Virus record (IMG/VR): IMGVR_UViG_3300042914_001393
Span: 1-31,816 of that record
Direction: 5' to 3' (one strand)
Source of the DNA: a virus
DNA length: 31,816 nucleotides
The notes under the pieces were generated by a model. The model saw nothing but the letters and a program-made list of their open reading frames with translations, ran no database searches and was not told the DNA's origin. The position numbers and the translations under genes were made by a program. This document shows positions 17,900 through 26,484 of the stretch, piece by piece; the stretch's first letter is position 1; the number at the start of each line of letters is the position of its first letter.

Positions 17900-18240
17900 T
17901 ATTTATTACCAATGTTTGATAATCCACCAGCATTTTCAGGGGCTTTGTAACCTGTTGCGTTGGGGTCTACTGGATCCGTTTGCATTTTTATTTTTTTTGT
18001 TTCTTCATATTTTGCCTTCGCGGATTTTTCTTGCTTGTCAGCAAATATATAGCCTTGATTAATAATATGCGAATATTTTGTTTTTATTTCATCCCACACT
18101 GCGTCTTCTATATAAGTTATACCAAAAGCCTCACCTAAACCTAACTGCACAGCCTGAATATTAGCTCCGTTAATTATTACAGAGCCGCCGTTTGTCAAGG
18201 GAAACTCTACATCCATATATTGCCTGTTAACTATATACAT
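17899..18240 (-). CDS. Hypothetical head protein after major capsid
   Basis: A 113-residue protein beginning MYIVNRQYMDVEFPLTNGG. A beta-rich first half is followed by a Lys/Glu-rich helix (DKQEKSAKAKYEETKKIK) and a disordered Gly/Pro tail (PVDPNATGYKAPENAGG). The gene lies between the major capsid and DUF4054 genes, where related phages carry a similar unassigned gene. The ATG has an AAAGGAT site and it overlaps the downstream start. No function is assigned. Confidence 0.72.
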   Translation of the reverse strand: MYIVNRQYMDVEFPLTNGGSVIINGANIQAVQLGLGEAFGITYIEDAVWDEIKTKYSHIINQGYIFADKQEKSAKAKYEETKKIKMQTDPVDPNATGYKAPENAGGLSNIGNK

Positions 18241-18261
18241 GTTTTATCCTTTTATAAATAA

Positions 18262-19365
18262 TTAAATACCAGTTATCGTTACAATCGCCGCAGGCAATCT
18301 AATAATTGCACCAGCAACGCCACAACTTACTTTTTGTTTAATTGAAGACATCCCCACTACTGTGTTGCTATACAACGCTTGAAACGTAAAACCATTTGAT
18401 ACCGTATCTTTAACGTTTGCACTTTCAACTCTTTTTAATATTAATTGAGCCAAGTTACCAGTATCGGCATCGCTTAATTTATATTGTACTGCAGTAATTA
18501 CTTTAATGTTTGGGAAGTTTTCTTGCATCCACATTCTAACAGTTGTACCTAAATTATTTGGCTTTAATAAATTAATTTGGTCTTGAGGTGCTATACATAA
18601 TAACATTTCAGACATTGTATCTAAATTTACGTTATTTGCCAATTTGCTTACTAAACTTTCATACATTGCAGAAATATCAGCAATTATTTCTTCATAAACT
18701 TTATACTTCCATTTTGCACTTGTTGGTTTTGAAACACTTGCAGGTGAAGGTATAGCAGGATTGAGGTCGCTGTCATTTAACAGACCTCTAATATCTTTAC
18801 CTCTTGCAAATCCATTAAAAAATATATCATTTTGCACTAATACCAATTTTCTTGCCGCTGACTCTCTTTTTTCAGATAAAAGATCTATTTTAGCAGCCGA
18901 CATAGTTGCTAATTCTAAGTCACCGTACATGAACCCAGTACTGTATCTGTATACGCCTCGGTTTTCCCAGTTTGCATTTGCGTCAGATATTGCGGGTTCT
19001 TCTCTGTCATCATAATCGCTAACATTACCACTGAATGCAATAGTTGGGAATGACATCGCATTAGTTGCTAAATCCCCTTGCTGGTAATCTGGTCCTATCT
19101 CTCTAAATGCTACTTTTTGTGTAACTGCTCGAATAACTTCGTTAGAGTAAATAGTAGTAAGAAATGCAGGTACGCCTGAACTAGGAGTGTTAAATGAAGC
19201 GTCGATGCTATCTAGTGCCATTTTTATACGCTTGATTTCTTGTTTATCATTTGCTAAATATTGCGGGTTATCCCCAAAAACAATTTTTAAATTATCTTGA
19301 TTGTAATTATTATCAAAAATCATGCCAGTCGCTGATTTTATTCTTTCTAAATCTATGTTTTTCAT
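18262..19365 (-). CDS. Major capsid protein, DUF2184 family
   Basis: A 367-residue capsid subunit with an HK97-like fold by family. Evidence is length, position directly after the cement gene, and motifs such as IYSNEVIRAVTQKVAFREIG, FSGNVSDYDDREEPA, ANWENRGVYRYSTGFMYGD, and FFNGFARGKDIRGLLND, which are typical of DUF2184 major capsid proteins from HI1409-like phages. The ATG has a GGGAG site. The C-terminal stretch QKVSCGVAGAIIRLPAAI is also family-like. I see no cleaved delta domain. Confidence 0.92.
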   Translation of the reverse strand: MKNIDLERIKSATGMIFDNNYNQDNLKIVFGDNPQYLANDKQEIKRIKMALDSIDASFNTPSSGVPAFLTTIYSNEVIRAVTQKVAFREIGPDYQQGDLATNAMSFPTIAFSGNVSDYDDREEPAISDANANWENRGVYRYSTGFMYGDLELATMSAAKIDLLSEKRESAARKLVLVQNDIFFNGFARGKDIRGLLNDSDLNPAIPSPASVSKPTSAKWKYKVYEEIIADISAMYESLVSKLANNVNLDTMSEMLLCIAPQDQINLLKPNNLGTTVRMWMQENFPNIKVITAVQYKLSDADTGNLAQLILKRVESANVKDTVSNGFTFQALYSNTVVGMSSIKQKVSCGVAGAIIRLPAAIVTITGI

Positions 19366-19368
19366 ATA

Positions 19369-19890
19369 TTAAACTCCCATCACATCAGACACATTAGATA
19401 TTTTCACTAGTTGCCCCGCTGTTAATTCAGAAGCCACACTAATAAATTTAAAATTTGTTTTTGTATAAGTCGTCATCGTACCGCCTGCGTCTGCTACTAC
19501 TTCACCAGTTGTATTATTGATATACACAGCCGAACCCGCAACTACAGGATTTGTTCCAACCAAAGTTACTAATTTAACATAAAAAATACCACGGTTTGCA
19601 ATTTCACAAGGATATTTATTAAGTATTGTCAATCCAGCATTAGTTGTAATACCTTGTGTCAAATTTACGTTAGAATTATTGCGAACAACCATACCTGCTA
19701 ACTGTAAGTTACTACCTTTTGCTTGTGCCACTTGGTTATCAGTACCATTTACTAACCATGCAAACGTACCAATTTTTACTCCATTAGTTTCATTTACAGT
19801 ATAACCAATCGTTGGGTAAAACTGAGTAGTAACAAAATTACCCTCATACCCTTGTGCCAAATCCAATAATGCTTCTTTTTGAAATGCCAT
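19369..19890 (-). CDS. Head decoration / structural cement protein, Gp24-like
   Basis: A 173-residue protein starting MAFQKEALLDLAQGYEGNF. The regions GTFAWLVNGTDNQVAQAKGS, LAGMVVRNNSNVNLTQ and AGSAVYINNTTGEVVADAG match phage cement proteins that stabilise capsids in this phage type. It sits between DUF2213 and the major capsid gene. The ATG is 7 bases from AGAAAGGGG, one of the strongest ribosome sites in the window, consistent with a protein needed in hundreds of copies. Confidence 0.85.
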   Translation of the reverse strand: MAFQKEALLDLAQGYEGNFVTTQFYPTIGYTVNETNGVKIGTFAWLVNGTDNQVAQAKGSNLQLAGMVVRNNSNVNLTQGITTNAGLTILNKYPCEIANRGIFYVKLVTLVGTNPVVAGSAVYINNTTGEVVADAGGTMTTYTKTNFKFISVASELTAGQLVKISNVSDVMGV

Positions 19891-19891
19891 T

Positions 19892-21130
19892 TTATAAACC
19901 CCTTTCTTTCAATGCGGTTTCTAAATCTAAAATGCTATTACTATCATATGTTAATTTAGTAAGTTCTTTTTTATTAATACCTAATACACTAACCGCCACT
20001 TTCTTCGCTTTAGTGTCTAGTCCATCAAACGCTATTTTATTATCTTTCAATACTTTGTCATACAAAGCATCAGCACTATCAAACGCGGTGCGGTTAATAA
20101 CCCCAATGTGTTTTTCGCACAACTCTATCGCTTCGTTGTATTCACGCAATTGTTTATTTACTTCATTTTTGATTAATAACTTCAATGAATTACTATCCAT
20201 CGCTGTTTTTTTATCGTCTTTATCTTCTTTGTCTTCATCTTCAGCCTTTTTATCTTTGTAATCTTCTTCTTTGTCTTCATCCTCAGCAGGTGTTAAGAAT
20301 TTAAGAAGTTTCTCTTTCAATTCTGGATCGTTTTGTAACATATCCACAATTTTGTCAAATTCGCTACCTTCACCAGTCTCTTGGTCAAGTGCTATTTTCT
20401 TTTTACTCACTTGTTTTGCTCCTTCTAAAACAATTTTTTCATCATTAATTATCGAACTTGGGTTTCTTGGATTTTCTACTTGTGCTACATGATTTGCAGA
20501 TAATTCAGTCATGATAATATCATATGCTTGTCCTTCATGCACTCCGCTTTTTATCACGGGAGTATATCTATAACCCGCAGATAAACCTTTTTTACCACGG
20601 GCTTCAATTTGCTCCACGGCTTCTTTATCCCAAAGCACTATCGAACAAGTTAAATCCTTGCCATCAAAAGTAATATCGCTTGATAATGTCCCAATAACAT
20701 TACTCTTAGGTATATCATCAGCATAAACAACTAAATGAGTATCTAATAATGGCATGTCTTTAAATGTGTCTTTGGCTTTGTCTATCTCGTCAGCAGGACG
20801 GTATAGTTTATATATTTGGTCGGCATCTAAGCCTAATGATTGATAATTAGGTATTTCTCGCCCAAGATATTCAAATACCCCAGCGGATGTGATAATACAA
20901 TTCGCTATTCTTGTAAATTCGTTATCGTCAGTTGTTCTCTGACTATCGTTAGCAATGGTATGCTCCATATCGGCACTAACCACCTTTTCTAACACAGCCG
21001 TTGCATATGCATATTTATTACTGATGTTATTTTTTTCAGCCTGTAAAATAGCATTATCCCATATCTTCTCTAACTTTTCTACAGATATGTTTTTTTCTTT
21101 ACTTATCTTTTCAATTAAATTATTTGGCAT
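19892..21130 (-). CDS. Prohead protease/scaffold, DUF2213 family
   Basis: A 412-residue fusion-type protein. Residues 75-235 are the DUF2213 domain: DMPLLDTHLVVYADDI with His132, RGKKGLSAGYRY with Ser184, and ELSANHVAQVENPR with His214, resembling the His-Ser-His triad of herpes/HK97-type assembly proteases. Residues 283-308 are an extremely acidic Asp/Glu/Lys run, and the remainder is helical, which fits a scaffold. It stands behind its own predicted promoter and a terminator-like leader. The protease role is inferred from family. Confidence 0.88.
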   Translation of the reverse strand: MPNNLIEKISKEKNISVEKLEKIWDNAILQAEKNNISNKYAYATAVLEKVVSADMEHTIANDSQRTTDDNEFTRIANCIITSAGVFEYLGREIPNYQSLGLDADQIYKLYRPADEIDKAKDTFKDMPLLDTHLVVYADDIPKSNVIGTLSSDITFDGKDLTCSIVLWDKEAVEQIEARGKKGLSAGYRYTPVIKSGVHEGQAYDIIMTELSANHVAQVENPRNPSSIINDEKIVLEGAKQVSKKKIALDQETGEGSEFDKIVDMLQNDPELKEKLLKFLTPAEDEDKEEDYKDKKAEDEDKEDKDDKKTAMDSNSLKLLIKNEVNKQLREYNEAIELCEKHIGVINRTAFDSADALYDKVLKDNKIAFDGLDTKAKKVAVSVLGINKKELTKLTYDSNSILDLETALKERGL

Positions 21131-21171
21131 TTACCTTACTTTTTAACAAAAATAAATGCCTCATAATTTTT

Positions 21172-21203
21172 AAAAAACTCGAACCGCTTCACAGCGTTTT
21201 GAG
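21172..21203 (-). terminator. Intrinsic terminator-like hairpin in leader of capsid genes
   Basis: Read on the minus strand, CTCAAAACGCT and AGCGGTTCGAG pair at 9 of 11 positions around a GTGA loop and are followed by six T. A second, longer-range pairing, AAATGCCTCA (21209-21200) with TGAGGCATTT (21163-21154), shares the CTCA bases, so the two folds compete. This lies between a predicted promoter and the DUF2213 start, as in attenuators. Confidence 0.65.
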
Positions 21204-21225
21204 GCATTTGTTATTAATTATTATT

Positions 21226-21254
21226 AATATATCATAAAATCAATTAGTTGTCAA
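21226..21254 (-). promoter_or_regulatory. Predicted sigma70 promoter for capsid genes
   Basis: TTGACA (-35, 21254-21249) and TATATT (-10, 21231-21226) are separated by 17 bases, with an extended -10 TGA immediately before TATATT. The ATTTTATGATATA part is shared with the promoter at 29048-29076. Transcription would begin near 21219, about 90 bases before the DUF2213 start. Confidence 0.7.
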
Positions 21255-21260
21255 GTATTT

Positions 21261-22040
21261 TTATATTTCTATAATCGGTACGCTGTAACAATTGCAGTTT
21301 ATCTTTTCAGCAGGTTGTATATATTCACCGTCAATATAACAACCTTCTTCAATATTATATACTTTGTTATTTGCTTTGAGGTGTGATTGCCTTGGCTCTT
21401 TGCTTGCTGTACTATGCTTCCATTTTGCTTTAGTAAAACCTAAATCCAATTGCCTAGCTCTATTTATTACATTAGTAGAGTAATCTAATTGATTTTTAGC
21501 AATTGTTTTTACTCTTTTTTTACTTATTGTATTTATTCTTGATAATTCATTTTCTAAATAAGTAAAATCTCTACCTTTGTTTATTGCTTCAAACACCGCA
21601 TCACTTATTTTTTGTTGATATTGTTGTGGTATATTTGTAATTAAATCTATTTGTTGTTGTATTAAATTTTCGTTAGCAATTACTAACCGTTTATTTTCTT
21701 TGCTAAAATTCACAGTTAGTTTTTCTGATAATAATTTTATATTACTATTATTCACTAATTTATTATGCTTATCTATTTGATTAATAAACTTATTAGCAAT
21801 TAGTGGGGCTTTTTTTTCAAATAATTGCACCCATTTTTTAAATAACTTTTTAATTAAATTATTTATTGTTTTGGGTGCTTTATCTAATGCTATTTTATGC
21901 TCTTGTTGCATATATTCTAATTTAATATTAATGAATACATCTTCAATCATCATATCAATTAATCGTTGTAATGCCCGTTTGTACTCAAGCCCAATGCTAT
22001 TATTTGGCTTGATTGCTTTTAATTCTATGATTTTACTCAT
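21261..22040 (-). CDS. MuF-like minor head protein
   Basis: A 259-residue protein from ATG 22040, which overlaps the portal stop as ATGAGTAA; an upstream TTG start is less likely. The sequence is Lys/Asn-rich and helical for 200 residues, and ends with KWKHSTASKEPRQSHLKA and then AEKINCNCYSVPII. This W...S..K..R.SH pattern and the CNC residues (about 249 and 251) define the Phage_Mu_F head morphogenesis domain. It probably acts with the portal inside the prohead. The transcription unit ends at or before the leader terminator. Confidence 0.88.
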   Translation of the reverse strand: MSKIIELKAIKPNNSIGLEYKRALQRLIDMMIEDVFINIKLEYMQQEHKIALDKAPKTINNLIKKLFKKWVQLFEKKAPLIANKFINQIDKHNKLVNNSNIKLLSEKLTVNFSKENKRLVIANENLIQQQIDLITNIPQQYQQKISDAVFEAINKGRDFTYLENELSRINTISKKRVKTIAKNQLDYSTNVINRARQLDLGFTKAKWKHSTASKEPRQSHLKANNKVYNIEEGCYIDGEYIQPAEKINCNCYSVPIIEI

Positions 22041-23511
22041 TGTTTTCAATTTCAATGTTATCAAGATTATCAGTATCTAAATTAGCATAACCATTATCTT
22101 CGTTGTTAGCAATAACTTCTCTCACTTCACTTGTAGATAATATACCCGCTTCTACTCTGTTTTTTTCAGCCTCAGAGTTAAATTTCTCTATTTGTGCTAA
22201 TTCTAATTTATCAGCTTCGTATAATTGCCCAAATTTAATATCTATGTCATGGTCTATTTCAATACCCTCATTTAACATTATCATGTGTAACATTGACATC
22301 AATACAGGTTTTGCCATACTTTCTCTGTAGTTTTCTACCAAATCATACCAGTTACGGTGACTGCTTTCATCATTCGTACTAAAACCACGGGGTGCTATTC
22401 CCAATAATTTCGTTGCTGGTACTTGTGTTATTGTACACAAGAACTCAATATACCTACTAAGCAAGTCATCAAGTCCGCTTACAGCCATTTGCGTTTGAAT
22501 AACCTCTTCTTCGTCTTTTGCAAATATAAAAGCCCCGAAATTATCTCTACCATTAATAAATGATTGTATTCTTGCTTTTGCTTGGACTGGGTCTGTTAGT
22601 GCATCAGGTGATAAACCAACTAAGCAAAGATTGTATCTCTTGATTATTTCTTTAATCTCTTCTCTAATTTCTTCTACATCCATTACAGCCTGTAATATTT
22701 TTTGTGTTAGAGATATACCATAAAACCAATAAACAGGTTTAATAAGTGTAGGCACATGGTTAAATACTACCTTAATCATCCTACTTGAATGAGTTTCTTC
22801 GCCCATGACTGTGTATAATTCAGGCTTATAAAAGTCTTTCTCTTTCGGTTTGTTAAAATTTACAGCAACAGGACTACACCATTGTGGTTCTATCACAGTA
22901 AAATACTCAAGACTACCTTTTGTTATTGATGTAGCATCGTATTTTATTTTTTTGCTTTGCTTATTTTCATCGTTTTTTAGTTTAGTGAATATCTGACAAC
23001 CACCTAGACTAACCGCTGTTAGTAATGCTTTATGTAAAATTTCCTTAACTTCGTATTCTTTTATTCTGTTATTTAACAATTTAATTAATTCGCTTTTATC
23101 TGAACCGTCCGTACTTACCAATTCAAATCCTCCTCGCATTATCTCGTCAGCATACACTTTACAAGCGTTGTATATCAATGGCACTTGTTGATATAATATC
23201 AATGCACCCCAACCTACGAATTGATATTCTTTAGTTAATTGAGTATCATATACCGTTTGATATAAATTACCGAACATCGCAGGATTGTTATCCATTGCCA
23301 TATCTTGTGATGTGATTTGTGCGGTTTTTTGTTGGTCAAATGCAGTTATATATTTGTCATTAAGTTTATATTCTTTTTTTTCTTTGTTTATAGTTGCATA
23401 TTGTTTTTTTATATTTTCTTGTTCTAATTGAGGTATTTCATACTCAATAGGAGCTATAAAAGTACTATCTTTGTGTAATTCTTGTAATATTTCTTTTATT
23501 TTTTTAAACAT
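22033..23511 (-). CDS. Portal protein, DUF1073 / HI1409-type
   Basis: A 492-residue portal. ATG 23511 is selected because GGAG is located 6 bases upstream; a TTG 12 bases earlier would overlap that site. Motifs include GWGALILYQQVPLIYNACKV and YADEIMRGGFEL near residues 95-135, GRDNFGAFIFAKDEEEVIQ, then LCTITQVPATKLLGIAPRG and NWYDLVENYRES, all characteristic of DUF1073 portal proteins. It forms the ring through which DNA is packaged. It follows the large terminase and precedes the MuF gene, the standard order. Confidence 0.93.
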   Translation of the reverse strand: MFKKIKEILQELHKDSTFIAPIEYEIPQLEQENIKKQYATINKEKKEYKLNDKYITAFDQQKTAQITSQDMAMDNNPAMFGNLYQTVYDTQLTKEYQFVGWGALILYQQVPLIYNACKVYADEIMRGGFELVSTDGSDKSELIKLLNNRIKEYEVKEILHKALLTAVSLGGCQIFTKLKNDENKQSKKIKYDATSITKGSLEYFTVIEPQWCSPVAVNFNKPKEKDFYKPELYTVMGEETHSSRMIKVVFNHVPTLIKPVYWFYGISLTQKILQAVMDVEEIREEIKEIIKRYNLCLVGLSPDALTDPVQAKARIQSFINGRDNFGAFIFAKDEEEVIQTQMAVSGLDDLLSRYIEFLCTITQVPATKLLGIAPRGFSTNDESSHRNWYDLVENYRESMAKPVLMSMLHMIMLNEGIEIDHDIDIKFGQLYEADKLELAQIEKFNSEAEKNRVEAGILSTSEVREVIANNEDNGYANLDTDNLDNIEIENNE

Positions 23512-23513
23512 TC

Positions 23514-24764
23514 TTAACTCCAAAAATTAGGATTATTATATAATGCATTCAATGGCTTTTTAGCTTCGCTAATCTGTTTATATAAAGCATATCGCAATGC
23601 ATCAATTAAATGATTGTTAGCGTCTATTATATCAGTTGTAATTTGACTTGTGTTCTTATCAATTTTGTATTTGTAGTTATATAACTCATATATCATATTC
23701 TTACAATTCGGATTAACTATAATTTGTTTGCCTTTGAGATACTCTATCCCAGCTTCTATACTTCCTTTACTTTTTGTAGCCCCTTCACAAGTTAGCCCAT
23801 CGTGATTAAGTTGTGCTATACTATCAGGTCTCGCACTATCACAGTAAAATCGTTTATTAATAGCCTCTGGCATCTTTTGTTTAATCAATTCAGCATATTT
23901 AGTTATTAATAATTTATGTTCGTAAATTTCTCTATTAATATAAATTATATCATTATCTAATAGAAACACTTCAATAATTGCGGTAGGATCTGTACTAAAG
24001 CCAAAATCAAGCCCGTACAACGGATATACTTTGTTTTGTTTGTATAAAAAATCACGTGTGTTGTGAATAATGTCTACATTATCAATCTTAAAATGTCCTT
24101 TAAATACTACGTCCTCAGTCATGCTAATTGGCTTACCTAAATATATATGCTCATACTTTGCGTAGTCCTTTTGTTTCATGTACTCTATTTCAGCCAATGC
24201 GGTGTCAGATAAAAAAGGGTTGTCAAGATAATTTATTTCAATGCAAAGGCTGTCAGGAGGTGTATTAATAACAAATCTTTGATATGTGTCTGATTGTTCT
24301 TCTACGGGATTAAATGCTATTATTATTTGACTACCTGCTTTACGAACAGTCGGTATTAATACATCCCAATCGTGCGCTTTTATAGTATCAGCCTCTTCTA
24401 CAAAGCATATATCAATGTCAGCCGTAGACTTTATCGTGTTTATATCTCTAGCTAAACCTTTAAATATAAACTTAGTGTTACAATTGTAAGATTTTTTACC
24501 TACAATTGTGTCGTGTTTGATTTCGTAAAAATCAGTTAAATTATATTGATATATCATATTTTTAAGTTCAGAATAAGTGCTGTCTTTAATACTTGATTGA
24601 TATTCACGTGTTATTAATATCGTTTGGTGAGATAACATTCCTTGTATTAAACAATATTCACAAATTGCATGAGTCTTAGTGCCACCCCTTCCCCCATATA
24701 ATATAATGTATCTATATTTGCCGCTAAACATAGGTTTGAGTTTTTTAGGAATATTAAAATTCAT
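23514..24764 (-). CDS. terL: Terminase large subunit
   Basis: A 416-residue packaging motor and nuclease of the Terminase_3 (PBSX XtmB) type. Walker A is GGRGGTKT at residues 24-31, Walker B is IDICFVEEAD at 117-126 (Glu123/124), and a coupling motif AFNP is at 150-153. The nuclease half has acidic residues D253 (GLDFGFSTDP), D309 (CDSARPDS) and D389 (HLIDALRY). The start overlaps the small subunit stop as ATGA. It drives DNA into the prohead through the portal. Confidence 0.95.
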   Translation of the reverse strand: MNFNIPKKLKPMFSGKYRYIILYGGRGGTKTHAICEYCLIQGMLSHQTILITREYQSSIKDSTYSELKNMIYQYNLTDFYEIKHDTIVGKKSYNCNTKFIFKGLARDINTIKSTADIDICFVEEADTIKAHDWDVLIPTVRKAGSQIIIAFNPVEEQSDTYQRFVINTPPDSLCIEINYLDNPFLSDTALAEIEYMKQKDYAKYEHIYLGKPISMTEDVVFKGHFKIDNVDIIHNTRDFLYKQNKVYPLYGLDFGFSTDPTAIIEVFLLDNDIIYINREIYEHKLLITKYAELIKQKMPEAINKRFYCDSARPDSIAQLNHDGLTCEGATKSKGSIEAGIEYLKGKQIIVNPNCKNMIYELYNYKYKIDKNTSQITTDIIDANNHLIDALRYALYKQISEAKKPLNALYNNPNFWS

Positions 24765-25309
24765 GATGCTACTATATTAATAACAGGGGCTTGTTCTTCT
24801 TGCTTGTTATTAATTTGTATATTCGTCTGAATTTGGGCAGGTTCTTTATAAAAAGACGCTATTTTGTCTATCGAAGCACCCAAACGTTGCAGTATCTTGC
24901 TTGCGTCATCGTAATTAATTATATTATTCTCTAAATCAAACACTAATTTATTAATAATGAATTTATTAACGTACAGTGCAGTGTTTTGCACGTCTTGCAA
25001 ATCATTAATAATTTGCAACGCTTTACTAAGTTTATGTTTGACAACATCAGGACTCATTGTCTCAAGAGCAGGCACACTATCGTGAAGTCTGTCAATCTCA
25101 ATAAAATTATTAACAGTTGCTTGAGTGATTTTTTTAATTTTACTCAATTTTTTCCAACCAAATTTTTTAGCTCTATTATGAATAGATTGTCTTGTCATGT
25201 CGTATTTTAGTTCCATTTCTTTTAAAGTCATGTCATCATTTTCATAATCGTGTCTTAAATCCTCGTTTGCAAATTCTGCTAAAGTTTTATTTACAGTTGC
25301 TACTTTCAT
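24761..25309 (-). CDS. terS: Terminase small subunit
   Basis: A 182-residue DNA-recognition subunit. A helix-turn-helix is seen at residues 28-51 (TLKEMELKYDMTRQSIHNRA), followed by helical oligomerisation segments. The start ATG 25309 has no convincing ribosome site: it is preceded by AATGTAAAC, a copy of the TGTAAA repeat that fills the adjacent control region, and one repeat lies inside the first codons. Small terminases bind repeated sites near their own gene in many phages, which makes the array a candidate pac region. That link is inferred. Confidence 0.85.
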   Translation of the reverse strand: MKVATVNKTLAEFANEDLRHDYENDDMTLKEMELKYDMTRQSIHNRAKKFGWKKLSKIKKITQATVNNFIEIDRLHDSVPALETMSPDVVKHKLSKALQIINDLQDVQNTALYVNKFIINKLVFDLENNIINYDDASKILQRLGASIDKIASFYKEPAQIQTNIQINNKQEEQAPVINIVAS

Positions 25310-25641
25310 GTTTACATTCTTTACATTTTAAAATCGTTTAAGTTATTGATATATATATATTATTATATAATAAAGTTTACATTTTGTCAAATATTTAAGT
25401 TTGTAAAGCTTAAAAATGTAAAAATGTAAAGCAAAATGTAAAAATGTAAAGATATTTTTTATTAATAATATTTACAAAAAAAAGATAATCGTTATATGGC
25501 TTGCGTTTTGAAGTGTAAAGATGTAAAGTTATGTAAAATTATGTAAAGCAAATCAAAATAAAAAAATTACAATATACTACACAAAATACTCAAGTAAAAT
25601 CAATAATTTACAATAAATATACAATTATTTTACATTTTACA
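25290..25641. repeat. Array of TGTAAA/TTTACA repeats in divergent control region
   Basis: Seventeen exact copies. TTTACA begins at 25290, 25311, 25320, 25376, 25471, 25607, 25629 and 25636; TGTAAA begins at 25402, 25417, 25425, 25437, 25445, 25514, 25522, 25532 and 25542. Spacing is often 8, 10 or 12 bases. A 20-base tandem repeat (25413-25432 and 25433-25452) differs only at the last base. At this base composition about one copy would be expected by chance. The stretch 25310-25738 has no gene; it contains this array and two promoters. Confidence 0.8.
25362..25390 (-). promoter_or_regulatory. Late promoter for terminase and packaging genes
   Basis: Minus-strand TTGACA (25390-25385) and TATAAT (25367-25362) are separated by 17 bases, a consensus sigma70 promoter. 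A repeat copy (25376-25383) lies in the spacer, so a protein binding the array would block this promoter. The transcript would start about 45 bases before the small terminase ATG. Confidence 0.7.
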
Positions 25642-25651
25642 GCAAAAATAG

Positions 25652-25680
25652 TTGACATATGTTAGCAATTGTGATATAAT
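25652..25680 (+). promoter_or_regulatory. Early promoter 1
   Basis: TTGACA (25652-25657) and TATAAT (25675-25680) have a 17-base spacer and an extended -10 TGA. A block of about 38 bases around it (AAAAATAGTTGACATATG onward, then TTGTGATATAATA) recurs at 29579-29617 with a one-base insertion. Array repeats stand just upstream at 25629 and 25636. Confidence 0.78.
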
Positions 25681-25738
25681 ATTGTTATGAAGTTAAAAAA
25701 GTTTCTTAATAAATAACAATTTTTTAAAGGTGATTAAA

Positions 25739-26038
25739 ATGGATAAAATAATAAAAATAGGCAAATATATAGCAGCTCGCGAAGATTCGTTTAGAATGCA
25801 TTATACTAAAAAAGATGTTGAAAACTTAATCGATGAAATTTGGTTAAAATTTAATAATTCACAACTTGATGAAATTGGTGAAACTTTTTTTGTTGAAGAA
25901 GTTAGTTATCAAAACGGTAATAAAAAAATTAGAAAATTTTATTTTGAATTAATTGAAATTGAATATATAACTGATAATGAAACAGGTGAACAAGATGTTG
26001 AAACAGCTTGTTATAAAATTAAATATTTATGTCCTTAA
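25739..26038 (+). CDS. Small early protein, hypothetical
   Basis: A 99-residue product from ATG 25739. A GTG nine bases earlier lies inside the ribosome site AAAGGTGAT and is not a start. The protein (MDKIIKIGKYIAAREDSFRM at the N-terminus) has about 20 acidic and 14 basic residues. It shares a loose pattern I..F..SQ.D..G.TF with the next gene, suggesting distant paralogy. It is the first gene behind early promoter 1. No family is recognised; early position fits host-takeover or anti-defence roles, without direct evidence. Confidence 0.8.
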   Translation: MDKIIKIGKYIAAREDSFRMHYTKKDVENLIDEIWLKFNNSQLDEIGETFFVEEVSYQNGNKKIRKFYFELIEIEYITDNETGEQDVETACYKIKYLCP

Positions 26039-26066
26039 CAAATAACAATTTTTTAAGGTGATAAAA

Positions 26067-26432
26067 ATGATAAAAAATATAGAAAAATTAGTTGATGATT
26101 GTAATTTGTTACTAAAAAAGCATAATCAAAGAGGTGGTTATTATTTAGAAGAAGAAGACGATTTAGAATATTGGTATACTCAAATTTGCAGTGCTTTTTT
26201 AGATAGTCAACAAGATAAAAAATTAGGTGCTACGTTTAGTTATAATTTTGAAGTTCAAGTTGAAGACAATGTTATTTACACAAGTGTTTGTTCATATAAT
26301 TTTAAGTTTAGAATATCAAAAATTATACAAGAAATTTATAATGATGTGTATTATGATGATGACGGTAATGAAGTTGAAAGTGAGGGAATTGATGTTTCAA
26401 TAGAAGACTTTGAGTATATGGGATTAATTTAA
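26067..26432 (+). CDS. Small acidic early protein, hypothetical
   Basis: A 121-residue strongly acidic protein (about 26 Asp/Glu against 10 Lys/Arg) from ATG 26067, with AAGGTGAT placed just upstream. Acidic runs occur at residues 28-34 (EEEDDLE) and 96-105 (DDDGNEVESE). There is a pattern shared with the preceding gene (I..AF..SQ.D..G.TF). The composition is reminiscent of DNA-mimic inhibitors, but no fold or family is recognised. It is the second gene of the early unit, with TAACAATTTT before its ribosome site. Confidence 0.8.
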   Translation: MIKNIEKLVDDCNLLLKKHNQRGGYYLEEEDDLEYWYTQICSAFLDSQQDKKLGATFSYNFEVQVEDNVIYTSVCSYNFKFRISKIIQEIYNDVYYDDDGNEVESEGIDVSIEDFEYMGLI

Positions 26433-26437
26433 CAATG

Positions 26438-26456
26438 CTGACTACTAAGTAGTCAG
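26438..26456 (+). repeat. 19-base perfect hairpin between early genes
   Basis: CTGACTACT, one central A, then AGTAGTCAG form a perfect palindrome right after the acidic gene and before the TAACAATTTT ribosome-site cassette of the next gene. Similar hairpins precede the genes at 29782 and 30025. It may act in mRNA processing or as a weak terminator. Confidence 0.6.
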
Positions 26457-26484
26457 TTATAACAATTTTAAAAGGTGATTAATT

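Noticed and set aside
19854-20261. Plus-strand frame of 135 codons opposite DUF2213
   Set aside because: Ser/Leu/Phe-rich product is the reverse complement of the acidic Asp/Glu/Lys run; no start signals.
21178-21190. tRNA T-arm-like GGTTCGAG
   Set aside because: No acceptor, D or anticodon arms can be built around it; it is part of the terminator hairpin.
25401-25550. CRISPR array from repeated TGTAAA units
   Set aside because: Repeats are only 6-8 bases, in both orientations, with spacers of 2-10 bases, which is not a CRISPR layout.
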